A DNA stretch of 64,000 bases, taken from positions 744,001 through 808,000 of the forward strand of contig NW_019028979.1 in the NCBI RefSeq assembly GCF_002105155.1. The letters are read 5' to 3'. A program made the position numbers and the translations under genes. Numbering within the stretch: the stretch's first letter is position 1; each line of letters begins with the position of its first letter. Positions 1 through 11,077 of this stretch are shown in pieces. The notes under the pieces are model-generated. The model saw only the letters and a list, made by a program, of their open reading frames with translations. It made no database searches and had not been told where the DNA came from. The DNA is from Lobosporangium transversale (taxonomy: Eukaryota > Mortierellomycota > Mortierellomycetes > Mortierellales > Mortierellaceae).

Positions 1-1361
1 TACCAATTGCTTCAACTTTTTTTATAAATATATTTATCATGATGATTGTTGTGAGCAAACAAAACTCTTGAGGACCAGAAAAAAAAAGAGAGAGATGTTT
101 ATGGCTGAATAGTTTTTGCTAATTGCTACACAAAAAGAGATGCAAATTGGCGTTGTATGTGATGAGAACAACATTCGTTGTGTAATATTTCTATTTGATA
201 CAACACATTTTTTTATTTTTATTCATCATTCTTCACTTGTGTGTATTCCAAGGAGAATGAGATAATAAAAGAGGAGAGTGGCCCTTGCGACATGGTCCGT
301 GGGCTTGACGTGCAAAGGTGTTTTTTTTTTTATTCGAGGTTGGATTTATGTCGATGTCAATGTCTATTTCTATGCTATTTCTATGTATTTGTCTATGTCT
401 ATGTATGGTCGGGGTACAAAGGAAGGTAGGGGTGCTTGTTTTTGCATTGTCTTTCAATGCGAAGAGGATAAGCAAGAAGTGTTGCGGCGCAAAAAATAAA
501 AAAAAGTGAATGGGGTGACTATGGCAAGACAAGGCAAATCAAGGGAGAGAGAGAGGCAGGAAGACAAAGGGTTCAGGATCCTTGGCTCGTCATTGGTCCG
601 TTCATCATTTTTCCTAGTCATTGTCCCTTCCGCTACCGCAACATAGACGCTGCACATCCTTTTTCCCCTTCCTCAGCTTTCAACTTTGAATTTTCAACTT
701 TCAACCTATTTTTTTTATTTTTTATTTTTTTTGGGAAGAGGAAGGGATGTCGATCGGCAGACTCCCTGTCATTCATTCATTCATCCATTCATTCATTTAT
801 TCTTTCCAGATACAGCAAATATTCTGGAGACATTGAGGAGATAGAGATAGAACAAAGTACTATATGCTCTTAAATTCCTATTTTCTATTTGTCATGGATA
901 GAAGCATGATAATTGATAGACTGAGTGAAGGGAGGAAGGGAGGCTATTTTTTATTTTTTCCTTTCGTTTATTGTTCTTTCTTTCAGGGCCTCATCTGTCC
1001 ATCTACCAAAAACCATTATCGCAACCAAAAAGAGGAATCCTCCATTCATTACACATATCCGTCCAATGGGCTTGTCCGTTCTTTCCTTTACTAAATATTA
1101 TAACTTGTATTCAATACTCTTGCTAACCTTCCATCTCTCTCTCTCTTTTTTTCGTATATAATAACCAATCTTTTTTTTTTATTACTATTTCTCTCTTTTT
1201 CTTTCTTCTTTTTTTTTTTTATTCTCTCATTTCTCTTCCTCATATGCACATGCACATCATTCTCCTTTTTATCATTACTATCAATCATCAATTGTCATCA
1301 CTTCTTTTATAATTGTGCGTGTATGTGTGTGTGTGTAAATATATACATTAATATCTCATAG
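1..1361. other. Left-edge non-coding stretch
   Basis: No convincing gene is visible. The stretch holds T-rich and CT-rich tracts (about 1130-1240), a CATT repeat (about 770-800), a CCAAT motif near 1062 and a GT dinucleotide run at 1317-1336. The last 200 bases probably contain the 5' leader and a first exon of the gene that follows. One frame-compatible but weak option is an ATG at 1244 with a donor at 1294. Confidence 0.5.
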
Positions 1362-1966
1362 AAACCTGATCGATATCCCGTCAACATTGCAATTGGAACG
1401 ATTGCAGCAACAGGAAGCTCAACATCGATCGAACGAATACATCGCTGCACTTAACGCAGTCAAGTTACCCGAACAGACTATCAAGAAACTTTACAACATG
1501 ACATCTGTCGTCAAGGCCGGAGGTGATCTTCCGAATGAGCAATTGGATGGTGTTCTCAAATCATCCGCTTCTTCCGCAGTAAATTCGATCAAGGCACCGT
1601 CAGTGCGAGAAGTCCTTGCAGAAAAGGCAATTGATTCCAAAACTTTGGGATGGGTAAGTTATTTTCTTTTGTGTACCATTAACATACTCTTTTCCTTTTA
1701 GCTTTGCAGTGCCTTCTTCAATCTTTCAGTTCTTTTTATTTTATTTTATTTTTTTTAAAAAAAAATTGGTCAATTCTGTCTCTTGTTACACGACACTAAT
1801 GCAATTTTCTTTATCCATGTTTCTCCATTTCTGTTGCTTATTTCCTCTTGTTTTGTTAATGTAGATGACAAATGCAATGGGTGAACTTCACCGGGCCACT
1901 GAGCAAATTGATGTTAAGGATGTAGGCGATTTGATCGTGACATTATCACCGCCCAAGGTGGCATAG
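1362..1966 (+). CDS. Unrecognised helical protein, 3' two exons (5' exon unresolved)
   Basis: Two exons are visible: 1362-1653 (acceptor AG at 1360-1361, donor GTAAGT at 1654) and 1865-1966 (acceptor TGTAG, stop TAG at 1964). Together they encode about 131 residues. The first exon opens with a helical, Gln-rich stretch (LQLERLQQQEAQ), followed by a helical segment with a Gly-Gly turn and a Ser/Ala-rich linker. The second exon ends in SPPKVA. I do not recognise the family. The frame is open upstream to the acceptor but has no ATG there, so the first exon must lie upstream and end in phase 2. An ATG at 1244 with donor GTCATC at 1294 fits the phase but is weak. The splice sites and codon use make a real gene likely. 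Confidence 0.6.
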
Positions 1967-2589
1967 ACCACTCTTATTTTTCATTTTTGTTCTATTCAAA
2001 TTTTTTTTTTGTCTGTCTTGGTCCTTGATCTCGCATTAAACACACATTTTTACACATACACATATTCACCCACGCTACATCCACATTTACACATTCATTT
2101 ACCCCAGACAACACGCAATTTCCCTCATCTCCATTTAATGCTATCCTTTTGTTTCTTTTTTTCTTTTACTAATGTCAGACCAAGTTTGTGTTTCGTTAAC
2201 AAAACAAAAGTAAAAATAATTTAAAAATAAAAAAAAATAAATAAATAAATTAAATAAATAAATAAAAAAAAAAAAAAGCAATAAAATATAGTAAATAAAA
2301 TACCATTTTTCTTTCTTTCCTCTCTTTGCATGGACTTGATAGTCGTATTGTGGTATTGTGCACATAGTTTGCTAAACCACAAAAAAATAAAAAAAATATA
2401 AAATATAAAATACAAAATAAAAAAAAGGGTTTGAATTGTTTATTTATGTGATGAAGAAAGCAAGGAAGAAGGGGGGGAAAGATAGATGAGGGGAGAGAGA
2501 AAGAGAACCGTTCAATCCATCAATGAATATCAAATTAGTTCACATGTTGAGATGAGTTTGGTCCGCAGCATCATTCGTAAATAAGTGTT

Positions 2590-2623
<34 letters not shown>

Positions 2624-2815
2624 GTGCTTTGGAATTGCGACATGATGATACGCGTCAACATTAAAGGATCATATTCAGTTTTACTATATTATTTTTATTT
2701 ATTTACTTTTTTATTATGATGCACGAGGGTAAATTGTACTGGAGGATTAGGAATGATAGAAAGGAAAGGAGGGAAGAGGTGAGGAGGGGGATGCGGGAGA
2801 AGGGTGGTGGAGAGG

Positions 2816-2853
<38 letters not shown>

Positions 2854-2895
2854 AAGGAAATATAGATATATATATCAAGTAAGATACATTTAAGG
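1967..2895. other. Intergenic, homopolymer-rich
   Basis: This lies between the 3' ends of two converging genes. It holds T- and A-runs (a run of about 32 T at 2591-2622, a run of about 30 A at 2820-2850) and A/T-rich microsatellites around 2220-2290. No open frame here looks coding. Confidence 0.6.
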
Positions 2896-4004
2896 TTAAA
2901 TAATGGTGCAACATTTGGATGATTGTTTTGCAAAGGGATCAGGTCCAACAACTCCCCAGATGATGGGTAAGAGTGGGTCTTGTGTGTTTGTCGCATATTG
3001 GATCAGACTAAAAAAGGGGTTCCCAGTTCAAAAAATAGGGGGAAGATTATTCCAAGAAAACATATAAAAAAAAAAAAAAAAAGAAAGCGTCCATTAGTTT
3101 TTTTGGGTTTTTAAAGTTTTGTTATGCTTGTCAGAAAAGAAAAAAAAAAAAAAAAAAAAAAAGAGCTTGGGGTTTACCTTCGACTTGCTTCAGAGACAGG
3201 CACACGATGCATTTCAAGTTGTTCTCGCAGTCGTTGATTATGTTCTAAAAATCTTTTTAACTTGAGCTCAGACACTCCAGGGACGCCTCCTATACTGGTA
3301 CCAGCGCCTACTGCTGCCGCTGCTGCCGCTGCCGCTGCTCCTGCTGCTGATGCAGTTCTATAGTTTCCATAGTTTTCATAGTTTTCATAACCTCCATAAC
3401 CTGCTCCGACAACACTACCACTACCACCACCGACACTAACACTGCCGCCACCACCAGCACCAACAATTGCGTCAGTGCCCGTATAATTAGGATTACTACC
3501 ACTGCCACCCAATGCTGTTGTTGTCCCTGGAATGGTTAACTTTCTATAGAGCCCTTCATTTCCATAGCCTAGGCCAACCATTGGTACGACTGTAGAAGCA
3601 GAGGCAGAGGAGCTATCTGTGACCGTTGCAGAGCCTGCACGAGCTCTTGCGTTGACGCTATCCAATACATGGTCAATGATGTTGATGTTATGATCATGGT
3701 CGTAAGGATTGGTTGTGAAGGGACTTTGATCCTGTGAAAGATCGGTTGGGATCCTAATGGTGTCAATGGGTGTTAACATGGAGGATGTAGATGCGGTTCC
3801 AGGCACAGGCTCAGGTCCAGTCTCGGGTGGCGATGATGATGAAATAGGCTTTAATAAAGTATCATAATCGTGATCACTGATGAACCCTGCATCTGCTGCG
3901 GTTGTGTGACCTTGAGTAGTGCCAACAAAATTCAAGGCGTTATCGTTATTCATAATATCGTTGTTATTGTTGTTGTTGTTGTTTTTATCTTTGAGATTGG
4001 ACAT
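2896..4004 (-). CDS. Heterotrimeric G-protein gamma subunit with long N-terminal extension
   Basis: Two exons, 4004-3178 and 3007-2896, joined across a 170-nt intron (donor GTAAAC, acceptor TTTTAG), give 312 residues. The last 67 residues are a complete GGL domain of the Ste18 type. A heptad helix starting LKLKRFLEHNQRLREQLE is followed by VPVSEASRSLIQY, a PLLPIIWG segment and a C-terminal CCTII, a CaaX-type prenylation box with a neighbouring cysteine. The protein should bind G-beta through the helix and be lipid-anchored at the plasma membrane, acting in pheromone or nutrient signalling. The unusual part is residues 1-245: poly-Asn, Ser/Thr-rich, Gly/Val-rich and an Ala run, where family members usually total 70-120 residues. 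The intron falls inside the domain, at a Ser codon. The start is the first in-frame ATG, and no other upstream ATG was found. The family call is firm; the extension rests on an uninterrupted frame. Confidence 0.85.
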
Positions 4005-4060
4005 TGAATATAACAATCTTTCTTGTCCTGATTATGAAAATGTAAATAAAAAATAAATAA

Positions 4061-4095
<35 letters not shown>

Positions 4096-4240
4096 AATCC
4101 GGCTCCAGTCTAAAAATATAAAAGCTGCGCTGCAAAAGAAAAAAAAAATAAAATAAAAAAAAACAATCGGCCCCCCTTTTTTTCCTTTCCAACGTTCTAA
4201 TGACTTGATTGATTGATTGATTGATTGATTGTTTGATCAG

Positions 4241-4846
4241 ATATTGGCTTGAATCTTCTTTAACCGTCCAAGAGTTTAATGATGGTTTGGATAAATGTAA
4301 GACTGCTGTTGCAAATGTCCAAAAGGTGACAAGAAAAGATGAAACAAAAAATAAAAATAAAAATAAAAGAGAATCAGATGAAAATGTTCCGTATTGTCCT
4401 GATTGTTTCGTTTTTTTTTTCTTTTTCTAATCGATTTTAGTATGAACAAAGATTAGATCTTTCTTCTGTGTCAGTGTCAGTGTCAGTGTCAGTGTCAGTG
4501 TCAGTGTTAGTGTTAGTGTTAGTGTTGGTATTGGTGTTGGTGTTAGTGGAAAGTAGGGGTTGGGGGGAAGAAGAAGGGCATACAAAGGAGAGGAAGGGAA
4601 AGAAGAATTGGAATTGGAGTTGGAGTTTGTGGAGGGCGGGGGGTTGAGATAGGGAAATATGGAGGAAGAAGAAGAAGAAGAGAAGCACAGGAGAGACGTA
4701 GAAAGATGAAGATGATGACGATGAAAAGGGGCTTTCAAAAAAAAAAAAAAAAAAAAAAAAAAAGAGACAACGCGAACAAAAAATGTATGCAAACCAATTT
4801 TTTTTTTTTTTTTTAAAAAAAAAAAAGGCTAAAAGGAAAAGAAAGG

Positions 4847-4877
<31 letters not shown>

Positions 4878-4937
4878 TATTATTCAATCAACGAGAAAAT
4901 GGTCAGGGCCCATCGTTTAGAAGAAGTGATGAAGTAA
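4241..4937 (+). other. Possible exons of an unplaced small gene
   Basis: A segment at 4241-4325, preceded by GATCAG and followed by GTGACA, is open for 28 codons with a helical look (TVQEFNDGLDKCKTAVANVQ). A second at about 4439 continues in phase (YEQRLDLSS) but runs straight into the hexamer repeat. A third at 4878-4937 reads YYSINEKMVRAHRLEEVMK and ends in TAA. No ATG-bearing first exon fits between these and the divergent G-gamma start at 4004. This may be a relic, or a gene whose start I failed to find. Confidence 0.2.
4468..4550. repeat. TCAGTG/TTAGTG/TTGGTG hexamer repeat
   Basis: About thirteen tandem 6-bp units drift from TCAGTG through TTAGTG to TTGGTG. Being a multiple of three, the array keeps all frames open across it and creates spurious Ser-Val or Leu-Val repeat reading frames. 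Confidence 0.85.
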
Positions 4938-5283
4938 TAAGGTTTAATGGAGGCTTTTCCAAAATGCTGGGTTAATTGCATATTGCATTTGCGTATCTGC
5001 ATATATGCTTATTTGCATAATAACAGATGAACGTTGCTTTACTGCCGGAAAATAGATGGACAAAGTACATACAAAAAGATCGGGTACCCCTGCACACGAC
5101 ACTTTTTATTTTCTCTGCTACATGGCGCCAAAGGGCCAAAAAAAAAAAAAAGACGGACGTGTGACCCCAGCCTCTTCCTTCTTCCCCTATCCTCATCTGA
5201 GCATCAAAATTAAAAAAAAAGATTAAGTGCGTTTCGATCATTTGGCGTTTTAGCATAAATAAAAAGAGGTGTGTGCATAGCAA

Positions 5284-5319
<36 letters not shown>

Positions 5320-6076
5320 TATGGAGGATTTGGATAATGATGACACCAAATATCCATAAAAATGCTTATCGTGATCGCTGTGCATGGACCAGATGATGGC
5401 GCGTTTGGAACATGGCGCGTGAAAATTTTGGCTCCAGCCAATGGGAATGCAAGATGGAGTTTCAGAAGCTGCGACGTTTGTGACAGCGTGGGATAAAAAA
5501 AGAAAAAAAAAGAAACTTCGAGGGAAAAACAATACAAGAGCGAAGAGGTGGACAGTGCTTGAAACTCTGAATCTCCCTCCTCTTCTTCTCCAATGGACAT
5601 GCAGATAAGCAGATAAGCAGATAAAATTAAGGAAGAAAAGAAAAGAAAAAAAAAAAAAAGCCAAGAATTATGGAGCTCACCTTCCAAGGGGAAAGAAAGA
5701 AAGGAGGTTCTTGGAGGAACTACACCATACAGAACGTTGAAAATAAATAAAAAAAGACAGTGACAGGATGAGATTGGAACGTAATAAAGAAGAACGAGTA
5801 GCTTACAGGTTAGGATTATGGTGAGAAGTTTTATAACAAAACAAAAAAAAAAAAAAAAAAAAAAAAGATTAAGCTATTAGGATTAAAAAAAGTAAAAGCA
5901 TTAAAGAATCAAATGAACATGAAGTAATGATGGTTTGCAATGATTTTAAAACTAAATGTCAATGAAAACTTTGAAAAAAAAAAATTCAAGATCAAAGAAG
6001 ACAAGGGTGTACGTGATCGACCATGTCATTACATGATTCCGCCGTTCAAGCAGCTTTTTGCTTTGTTGTGTTGTGT

Positions 6077-6104
6077 CGTACGGATATTTCTTCCTGTCCG
6101 TACG
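6077..6104. promoter_or_regulatory. Inverted repeat CGTACGGA-N12-TCCGTACG
   Basis: Two perfect 8-bp arms are separated by 12 bases. CGG/CCG half-sites with a fixed spacer resemble the sites bound by Zn2Cys6 dimers (established for that family). It lies in non-coding DNA with GC-richer surroundings. Binding is an inference. Confidence 0.35.
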
Positions 6105-6424
6105 CGCGTAATCGCGTAACCCTGCATCTGCTCTTTATCCAAGCCTGATTGCTTTTTGAATGGGTGTAAATAATGTAAATATTCAACCTTTGGTCTGAAA
6201 CAACAGCCGGGTGATCTTCCTTTCTTTCTTTCTTTCTTTCGTTCTTTCGTTCTTTCGTTCTTTCTTTTCTTGTGACATCGCCTCAATGCGATTACGTCTC
6301 TATAATTTTTTTTTTTTTTTTTTTTTTTGCTTTCTTTCTTTCTTTCTTTCTTTACATCCTGCGCATCCTGCGAAGTGAGGGAGGGACAATATGCTTAATT
6401 ATATAAAAAAGGGAAAAAAAAAGA

Positions 6425-6764
6425 CTATTTCAAGGAGTAGATCGACAAGTCATCAGACATAAACGCGTGTTTGCTTATAGCAGAAAGACCCATCTGAATC
6501 TGCAGTTTTTGAGCAGAGACGAGCCTAATAGAAACTGACACTTCTGACAAACACGCGACAAGAACACCTGATCCCGTTATCTGTTCTTCTCGGCTCAAAT
6601 GAATACCTGGGTCAAGAACAGAAAGCGGATAGATCGACGTCAACTTGGCGTAGCTACTGAGGAAGCCTTTGACGATGTTTCCAATAGCCGTTACTAAAGT
6701 CAATTTGTTAGTGACGGTGGTGATGATGTTGATACTATTGTTGTTTACCTTCCATGGAGAACAT
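6425..6764 (-). CDS. Possible small two-exon protein, 94 residues
   Basis: A 16-nt first exon (6764-6749, MFSME plus one base) joins a 269-nt second exon (6693-6425) across a 55-nt intron with donor GTAAAC and acceptor TTTAG. The spliced frame is 95 codons including the stop. The product starts MFSMEVTAIGNIVKG and has a helical look with no signal peptide or clear membrane segment. I do not recognise the family. In favour are the 89-codon open second exon, canonical splice signals, matching phase and codon use like neighbouring genes. Against it are the very short first exon and the lack of any family match. Confidence 0.45.
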
Positions 6765-7874
6765 CTTGCTTTTTTTGTACTTTATTCCGCAATCCGAAAG
6801 CGAAGAGGTGAATTACAACTGCATGTTTGCATGTGGACGTTCGTATTTTCCGCCCTTTCCAATCTTCCCGCGACTCTTTTTTTCATTTCCCAGCCATGGC
6901 TGAACGATAGACCATGTTCCGAGTTTATAAATGACGACAAGTAAAAAAAAAAAAAAAAGCCAAGTCAGGGCTCAGGGCCAAGGCCAAGCATGCTCATGTC
7001 CTTACCCCACAGCATTTGTTTTTTGTTTTCTTTTCTCTTGAGTCATGATCAGCACATGAAAGCACACTGATAGAAGAAAAGAAATGTGGAGAGGATTTGT
7101 TTGTTTTGCTTTAACATGTTTTATTGGACTAACAAATATAACCATACAACCATGTTGGATACAATCCAATGCAACCACAGTTGCTTGCAAGGAGCCTGAA
7201 TAGAGCTGATTGCAATACCATTCCCACTCTCTCACCACACTCTCTTATATACTTCTTTGCTCTCTTTCTCCTTTTCCGCTTCTCTCTCTCTTTTTTTTTT
7301 TTTTTTTTTATTTTTTTCTCTTTCCTTCTTTTATTTTTCACTCATCGCTCTCACTCGCTTACTTTTCTCATTTACTTCATTCACCTTTTTTTCATTCTTT
7401 CATTCTTTCTTACTTTTTTTTTTTTTTTTTTTTCCTCATTCAATCTTCCAACCTTTCCCCAGCATAATTTCGCAACACTTTCACACTGTCATTTTTTTTG
7501 CTGTTGTTGTGGAGCAAAGCATTATTCCGTTAAAAGCCTCATAGGTTTCTCTTTCTCCTTTGCCTTGGTCCCATTTGTCCCGTCTGTGTCACCTTAATTA
7601 CAAAGAGGGACATTTATTTCCGCTGAATATTACTATAAAATACCACTCCCTACCCTTTTTCCTTTTTCTCTTTCCATTTGTCTTGTACTCCTTCCACTGC
7701 CTCAATCTCTCTCTCTCTCTCTTTCTCTTGGACGTTATTTTAAGTGACAACAGGCTATCATTCCACTCCTCTTTTTTGATTCTCAGATTACCCTTGTAGC
7801 TTCCTCTTTCTCTCCAACCTACTTCCCTTTATTTTATTATTTTTTTTTTTTGCTCACAAAACAAAAATCAAATC
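6765..7874. other. Promoter-type region upstream of the 7875 gene
   Basis: From about 7240 to 7860 the + strand is strongly pyrimidine-rich, with many C/T tracts and two T-runs. That is typical of the leader just upstream of fungal start codons. No open frame in it looks coding; the translations are Phe/Ser-rich artefacts of the tracts. Confidence 0.55.
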
Positions 7875-8348
7875 ATGGGCAATAACAATTTTGAAAAGAT
7901 TAATATAGACCAGAGGGTTGAAAGGGATGATAATTTATCTCCCACAACATTTCTGCCCGATATCAGATGCAAGCATGAGCCTGAGGACTGCAAAAGACAC
8001 GAGGCAATCACTCCTCCTCCTGCCGCTGCTCTTTCTCTTTCTTCCCCTGTTTCCTCTTCTGCTGATACACCTGTGGCTATGCGCACAGTGACAGATATTG
8101 CAGATATTGCAGATATTGCAGATATTACAGATGCTTACTCTATTGACCCTGTTGCGTACCCAACAACCCAACCCTCATCTGTGGTTCTCCCCAGTATCGA
8201 AGTGACCGCCACTACTGCCACTACCCCTGCCTTTGTACACGCAAACAATGGAAACAATTCGATCACTGTTAACCCACAGACCACTGGAGATGAAAAGGTC
8301 AATACCACACCCCTTCTTGATAACAACAGTGACAATAGCAATGGCAAT

Positions 8349-8386
<38 letters not shown>

Positions 8387-9992
8387 GAATATCAGTACCA
8401 ATATGAACATGCCTTCTTCCCGAGGTATTTCATCAGCAACACCCCTTTCGTCTTCTTTACGTTTGTCTATGTCTCCAAAAATGTCATTCTCGGCTTCCTT
8501 TTCATCCCAATCATCCCTTGCAAAGGAAGAGATTCTATCTCAAGGGGTACAAAAGGATCAAATTACTCTTGTGCAGGAACAGTATCAGGAACAGGAGCAA
8601 GGGCAAGGACAAGACCAAACTACCCTTACAAACAGAAATATGAGCGACGAGATAAAGAGGAATAAAGAATTCGATACAGATATGGTTGATGAGGTAGTGA
8701 GGGAAACTATTGAAGCGAGCCCTTCTGTGAGTGCGATCTATACACCTTCACCCAAGAGAATTCCCTCACCATCCGTGGGTATTGATGATGAGGACGAACA
8801 AGAGTCCATTCAAGCCCAGTTCGAGAGCGAGACCGCATTTTACGCTGCAGGCCATCCTCATCGCCACCGGCATCATAGCTCACTATCCGATACCAACTCA
8901 CTGTCGTCTCCAACACCATCGTCTCCTTCGTCCCCTTCATGCTCAAGCTCAAGCTCATCCACATCGTCTCTGTCAGAGTATCTTATCATTGGTCAAGAGC
9001 CAGTAGAGAGATACGATAGTGAGTGCGACGGTAACAGTGATCGATCGTTTGCCAGCGGTGAATCCTTTTATGAAAGGTCGCACCGGTATGGTGATGTTGG
9101 TAACTCGTCTGATGGCAGTTTAGAGGACAGTGCGAACGAAGGATCTCTTCGTCATCGTCAACGTCACTCGAAACCGCGTTACCATTCGTATTCGCAACCG
9201 CGAACACAGTCCCAGCATCAATCGCGAGCGCCGCAGTCTTCTCAACGACGCCACCATCATGCATCATATCCTACACACTTCCAAGATGACCATGATCATA
9301 TTCGTCAAGACCGCTTTCAAGGCGAATTCTCTGAGGAAACTACTTTCCACGGGTTTATGCAACAACGTCGACAGCGACGTATTATGCATGCTGACGAGCC
9401 ACGGCCGCCGACTGAAAAGACGCGAAAGCGATCTTTCAAGTATTTTTCTACTTCGCGAGCAGTAGATGATGACAGTGCTACTAGAGCCGCTACAGAGGCC
9501 ACATCCTCACTCTTTTCTTTACCAACCATCAAGACACCGTCCCTTCGTGGTCTTTCCAAGTCTGTAGCAGAATTGGCGATCGCGTCGGTTGTCTGTGCGA
9601 CATTGCTAACGTGTATGTTTATGCTCTCGTATATCTCCACGGGTGCAAACCATCTTTTGGGTTGGTATGCAAACCAACAGATCGGACAACGAATCCGGAA
9701 TGGGATCAAAGAACGAGAACACTATGTGCAAGAGGCCCTCGAAAAGATGGCAGGTGAGGAGTATGTGAAGGTCAAGCGCCGTAGCCGACAATATCAACAA
9801 CAACAGCAAAATGGGAATCCTCATAACCATCGATATCAACAACAGTACCAACAGCAACGGCAAGAACGTCAACAGCATTCTAAAGAAAGATTGTCAACGG
9901 CAGAATGGCAGGAGTTGATCCGTGCTGCATCTGTCAGCTTTATGGCCAAGTTTACATCTGCACCTACGATGCAGCGAGGTACTCGTCGTTGA
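7875..9992 (+). CDS. Low-complexity protein with one C-terminal membrane segment
   Basis: One uninterrupted frame of 705 residues starts MGNNNFEKINIDQR after a pyrimidine-rich leader. Most of it is low complexity: a DIADIADIADI repeat (near residue 75), poly-Asn (about 157-170), Gln/Glu-rich, poly-Ser (about 345-365) and His/Arg/Gln-rich stretches. Around residues 566-588 there is one clear hydrophobic segment (IASVVCATLLTCMFMLSYIS), followed by an amphipathic region and a Gln-rich tail. I predict a single-pass membrane protein with a large disordered N-terminal region and a tail of about 115 residues. No enzymatic or binding motif is seen and I do not recognise the family. The downstream sequence has AATAAA near 10230. 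That it is a real gene is likely from length and codon use; function is unknown. Confidence 0.75.
8090..8131 (+). repeat. In-frame 9-bp repeat (GATATTGCA)
   Basis: Four to five tandem nonamers within the coding sequence encode Asp-Ile-Ala units. The last copies have drifted (GATATTACA). Confidence 0.8.
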
Positions 9993-10341
9993 GAGAAAAA
10001 AGGGAAAAAAGCTTTTTCTCCCATTGCTATTTTGTCACATGTATTTGCATGCAATCGTTTTTCTTTCCCCTTCCCCCTTCCATCCCACATCCCTGATTCT
10101 CCCCAGTATTTTCTTACAAATAGCTCAGCTCAAGTATATATGCATGTCTGTTTATACCCCATCTCCAACTTGTGCTTCTCAACTTTTTATTTTGCTTTTT
10201 TGCTTTCTTTGCTTTCCTGATTTCTTACTTTCCGTCAATAAAGAGTTCCATTTGTTCAAAGTCATTAATTGACGCGTATAGTTTTTGTCAGAAAAGTCAT
10301 TGCCCATATCAGAATCATCGTTTTTCTTTTATTAAAGCATT

Positions 10342-10379
<38 letters not shown>

Positions 10380-10482
10380 AAAGAAGGAACAAATGAAAAT
10401 TGCACATGCCAATCCCCAAACAGACCTTTTTTTTTTTTTTTTTTTTTTTTTTACCTCCCCCCCCTTTTTTTTTTTTTTCCTT
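9993..10482. other. Intergenic between converging genes
   Basis: The 3' flank of the + strand gene carries AATAAA near 10230. The rest is an A-run at 10348-10377 and T-runs at 10429-10452 and 10465-10478. There is no coding signal. Confidence 0.6.
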
Positions 10483-11043
10483 TTAAACCAACTTCTTAGT
10501 CTCAAAGAACTTGCGAAGTGAGCGCAATTGAATAGTGCAGGTGATACCCAAGACAACAAGTTGAACAATGGTCCAGGTCACAGTACGCGAATTGGTCCTC
10601 TCGCTTACATCGCGGAACTCTCTTTCATGATCCTGTTGTGTGAAAAAAAGATAAATAAAAAAGAAAAGTAAAGAGAAAAAAAAGTATAAAATGTATAAAA
10701 AGAGCTTAAAAGATCAGTAACTATGGTCTTCTCCCTCTAGATATTATCCCTTATATTCTTTATACGCGTTTTTTTTTTCCTTGATCACTTACGCGATGAT
10801 AAGACTGCTCAATTCGGATATCAGACACCTTGTAGTTCAATTCACGGACACGCTGCGCCAATTCTAATCATTTACATCGAATAATAATCATCATCATAAA
10901 TGAGGATTCAGCTTGACTCGTATGGATTTGTGAAGATAATAAATAAACAATAAAAAAAAAAACAGCCTTACCACTCAAGGTTCCTTCTCCAAGATCGCTT
11001 TCTTCACTCAAGTCACGAACAGCCAAGTCTAAATTCAATCGCT

Positions 11044-11077
<34 letters not shown>

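Larger units (their letters stand above)
4005..6424. other. Intergenic tract with coding-like islands and poly-A runs
   Basis: This holds long A-runs on the + strand (4067-4092, 4740-4762, 4849-4874, 5286-5314, 5845-5866), a hexamer repeat at 4468-4550, and a few short open segments with good splice borders. Examples are 4241-4325 (donor GTGACA) and 4878-4937, which ends in TAA. I could not join them into a gene with a start codon. Confidence 0.4.

Noticed and set aside
7169-7799. Phe/Ser-rich + strand frames
   Set aside because: They translate C/T-rich leader DNA; overlapping frames are all open and none has balanced codon use.
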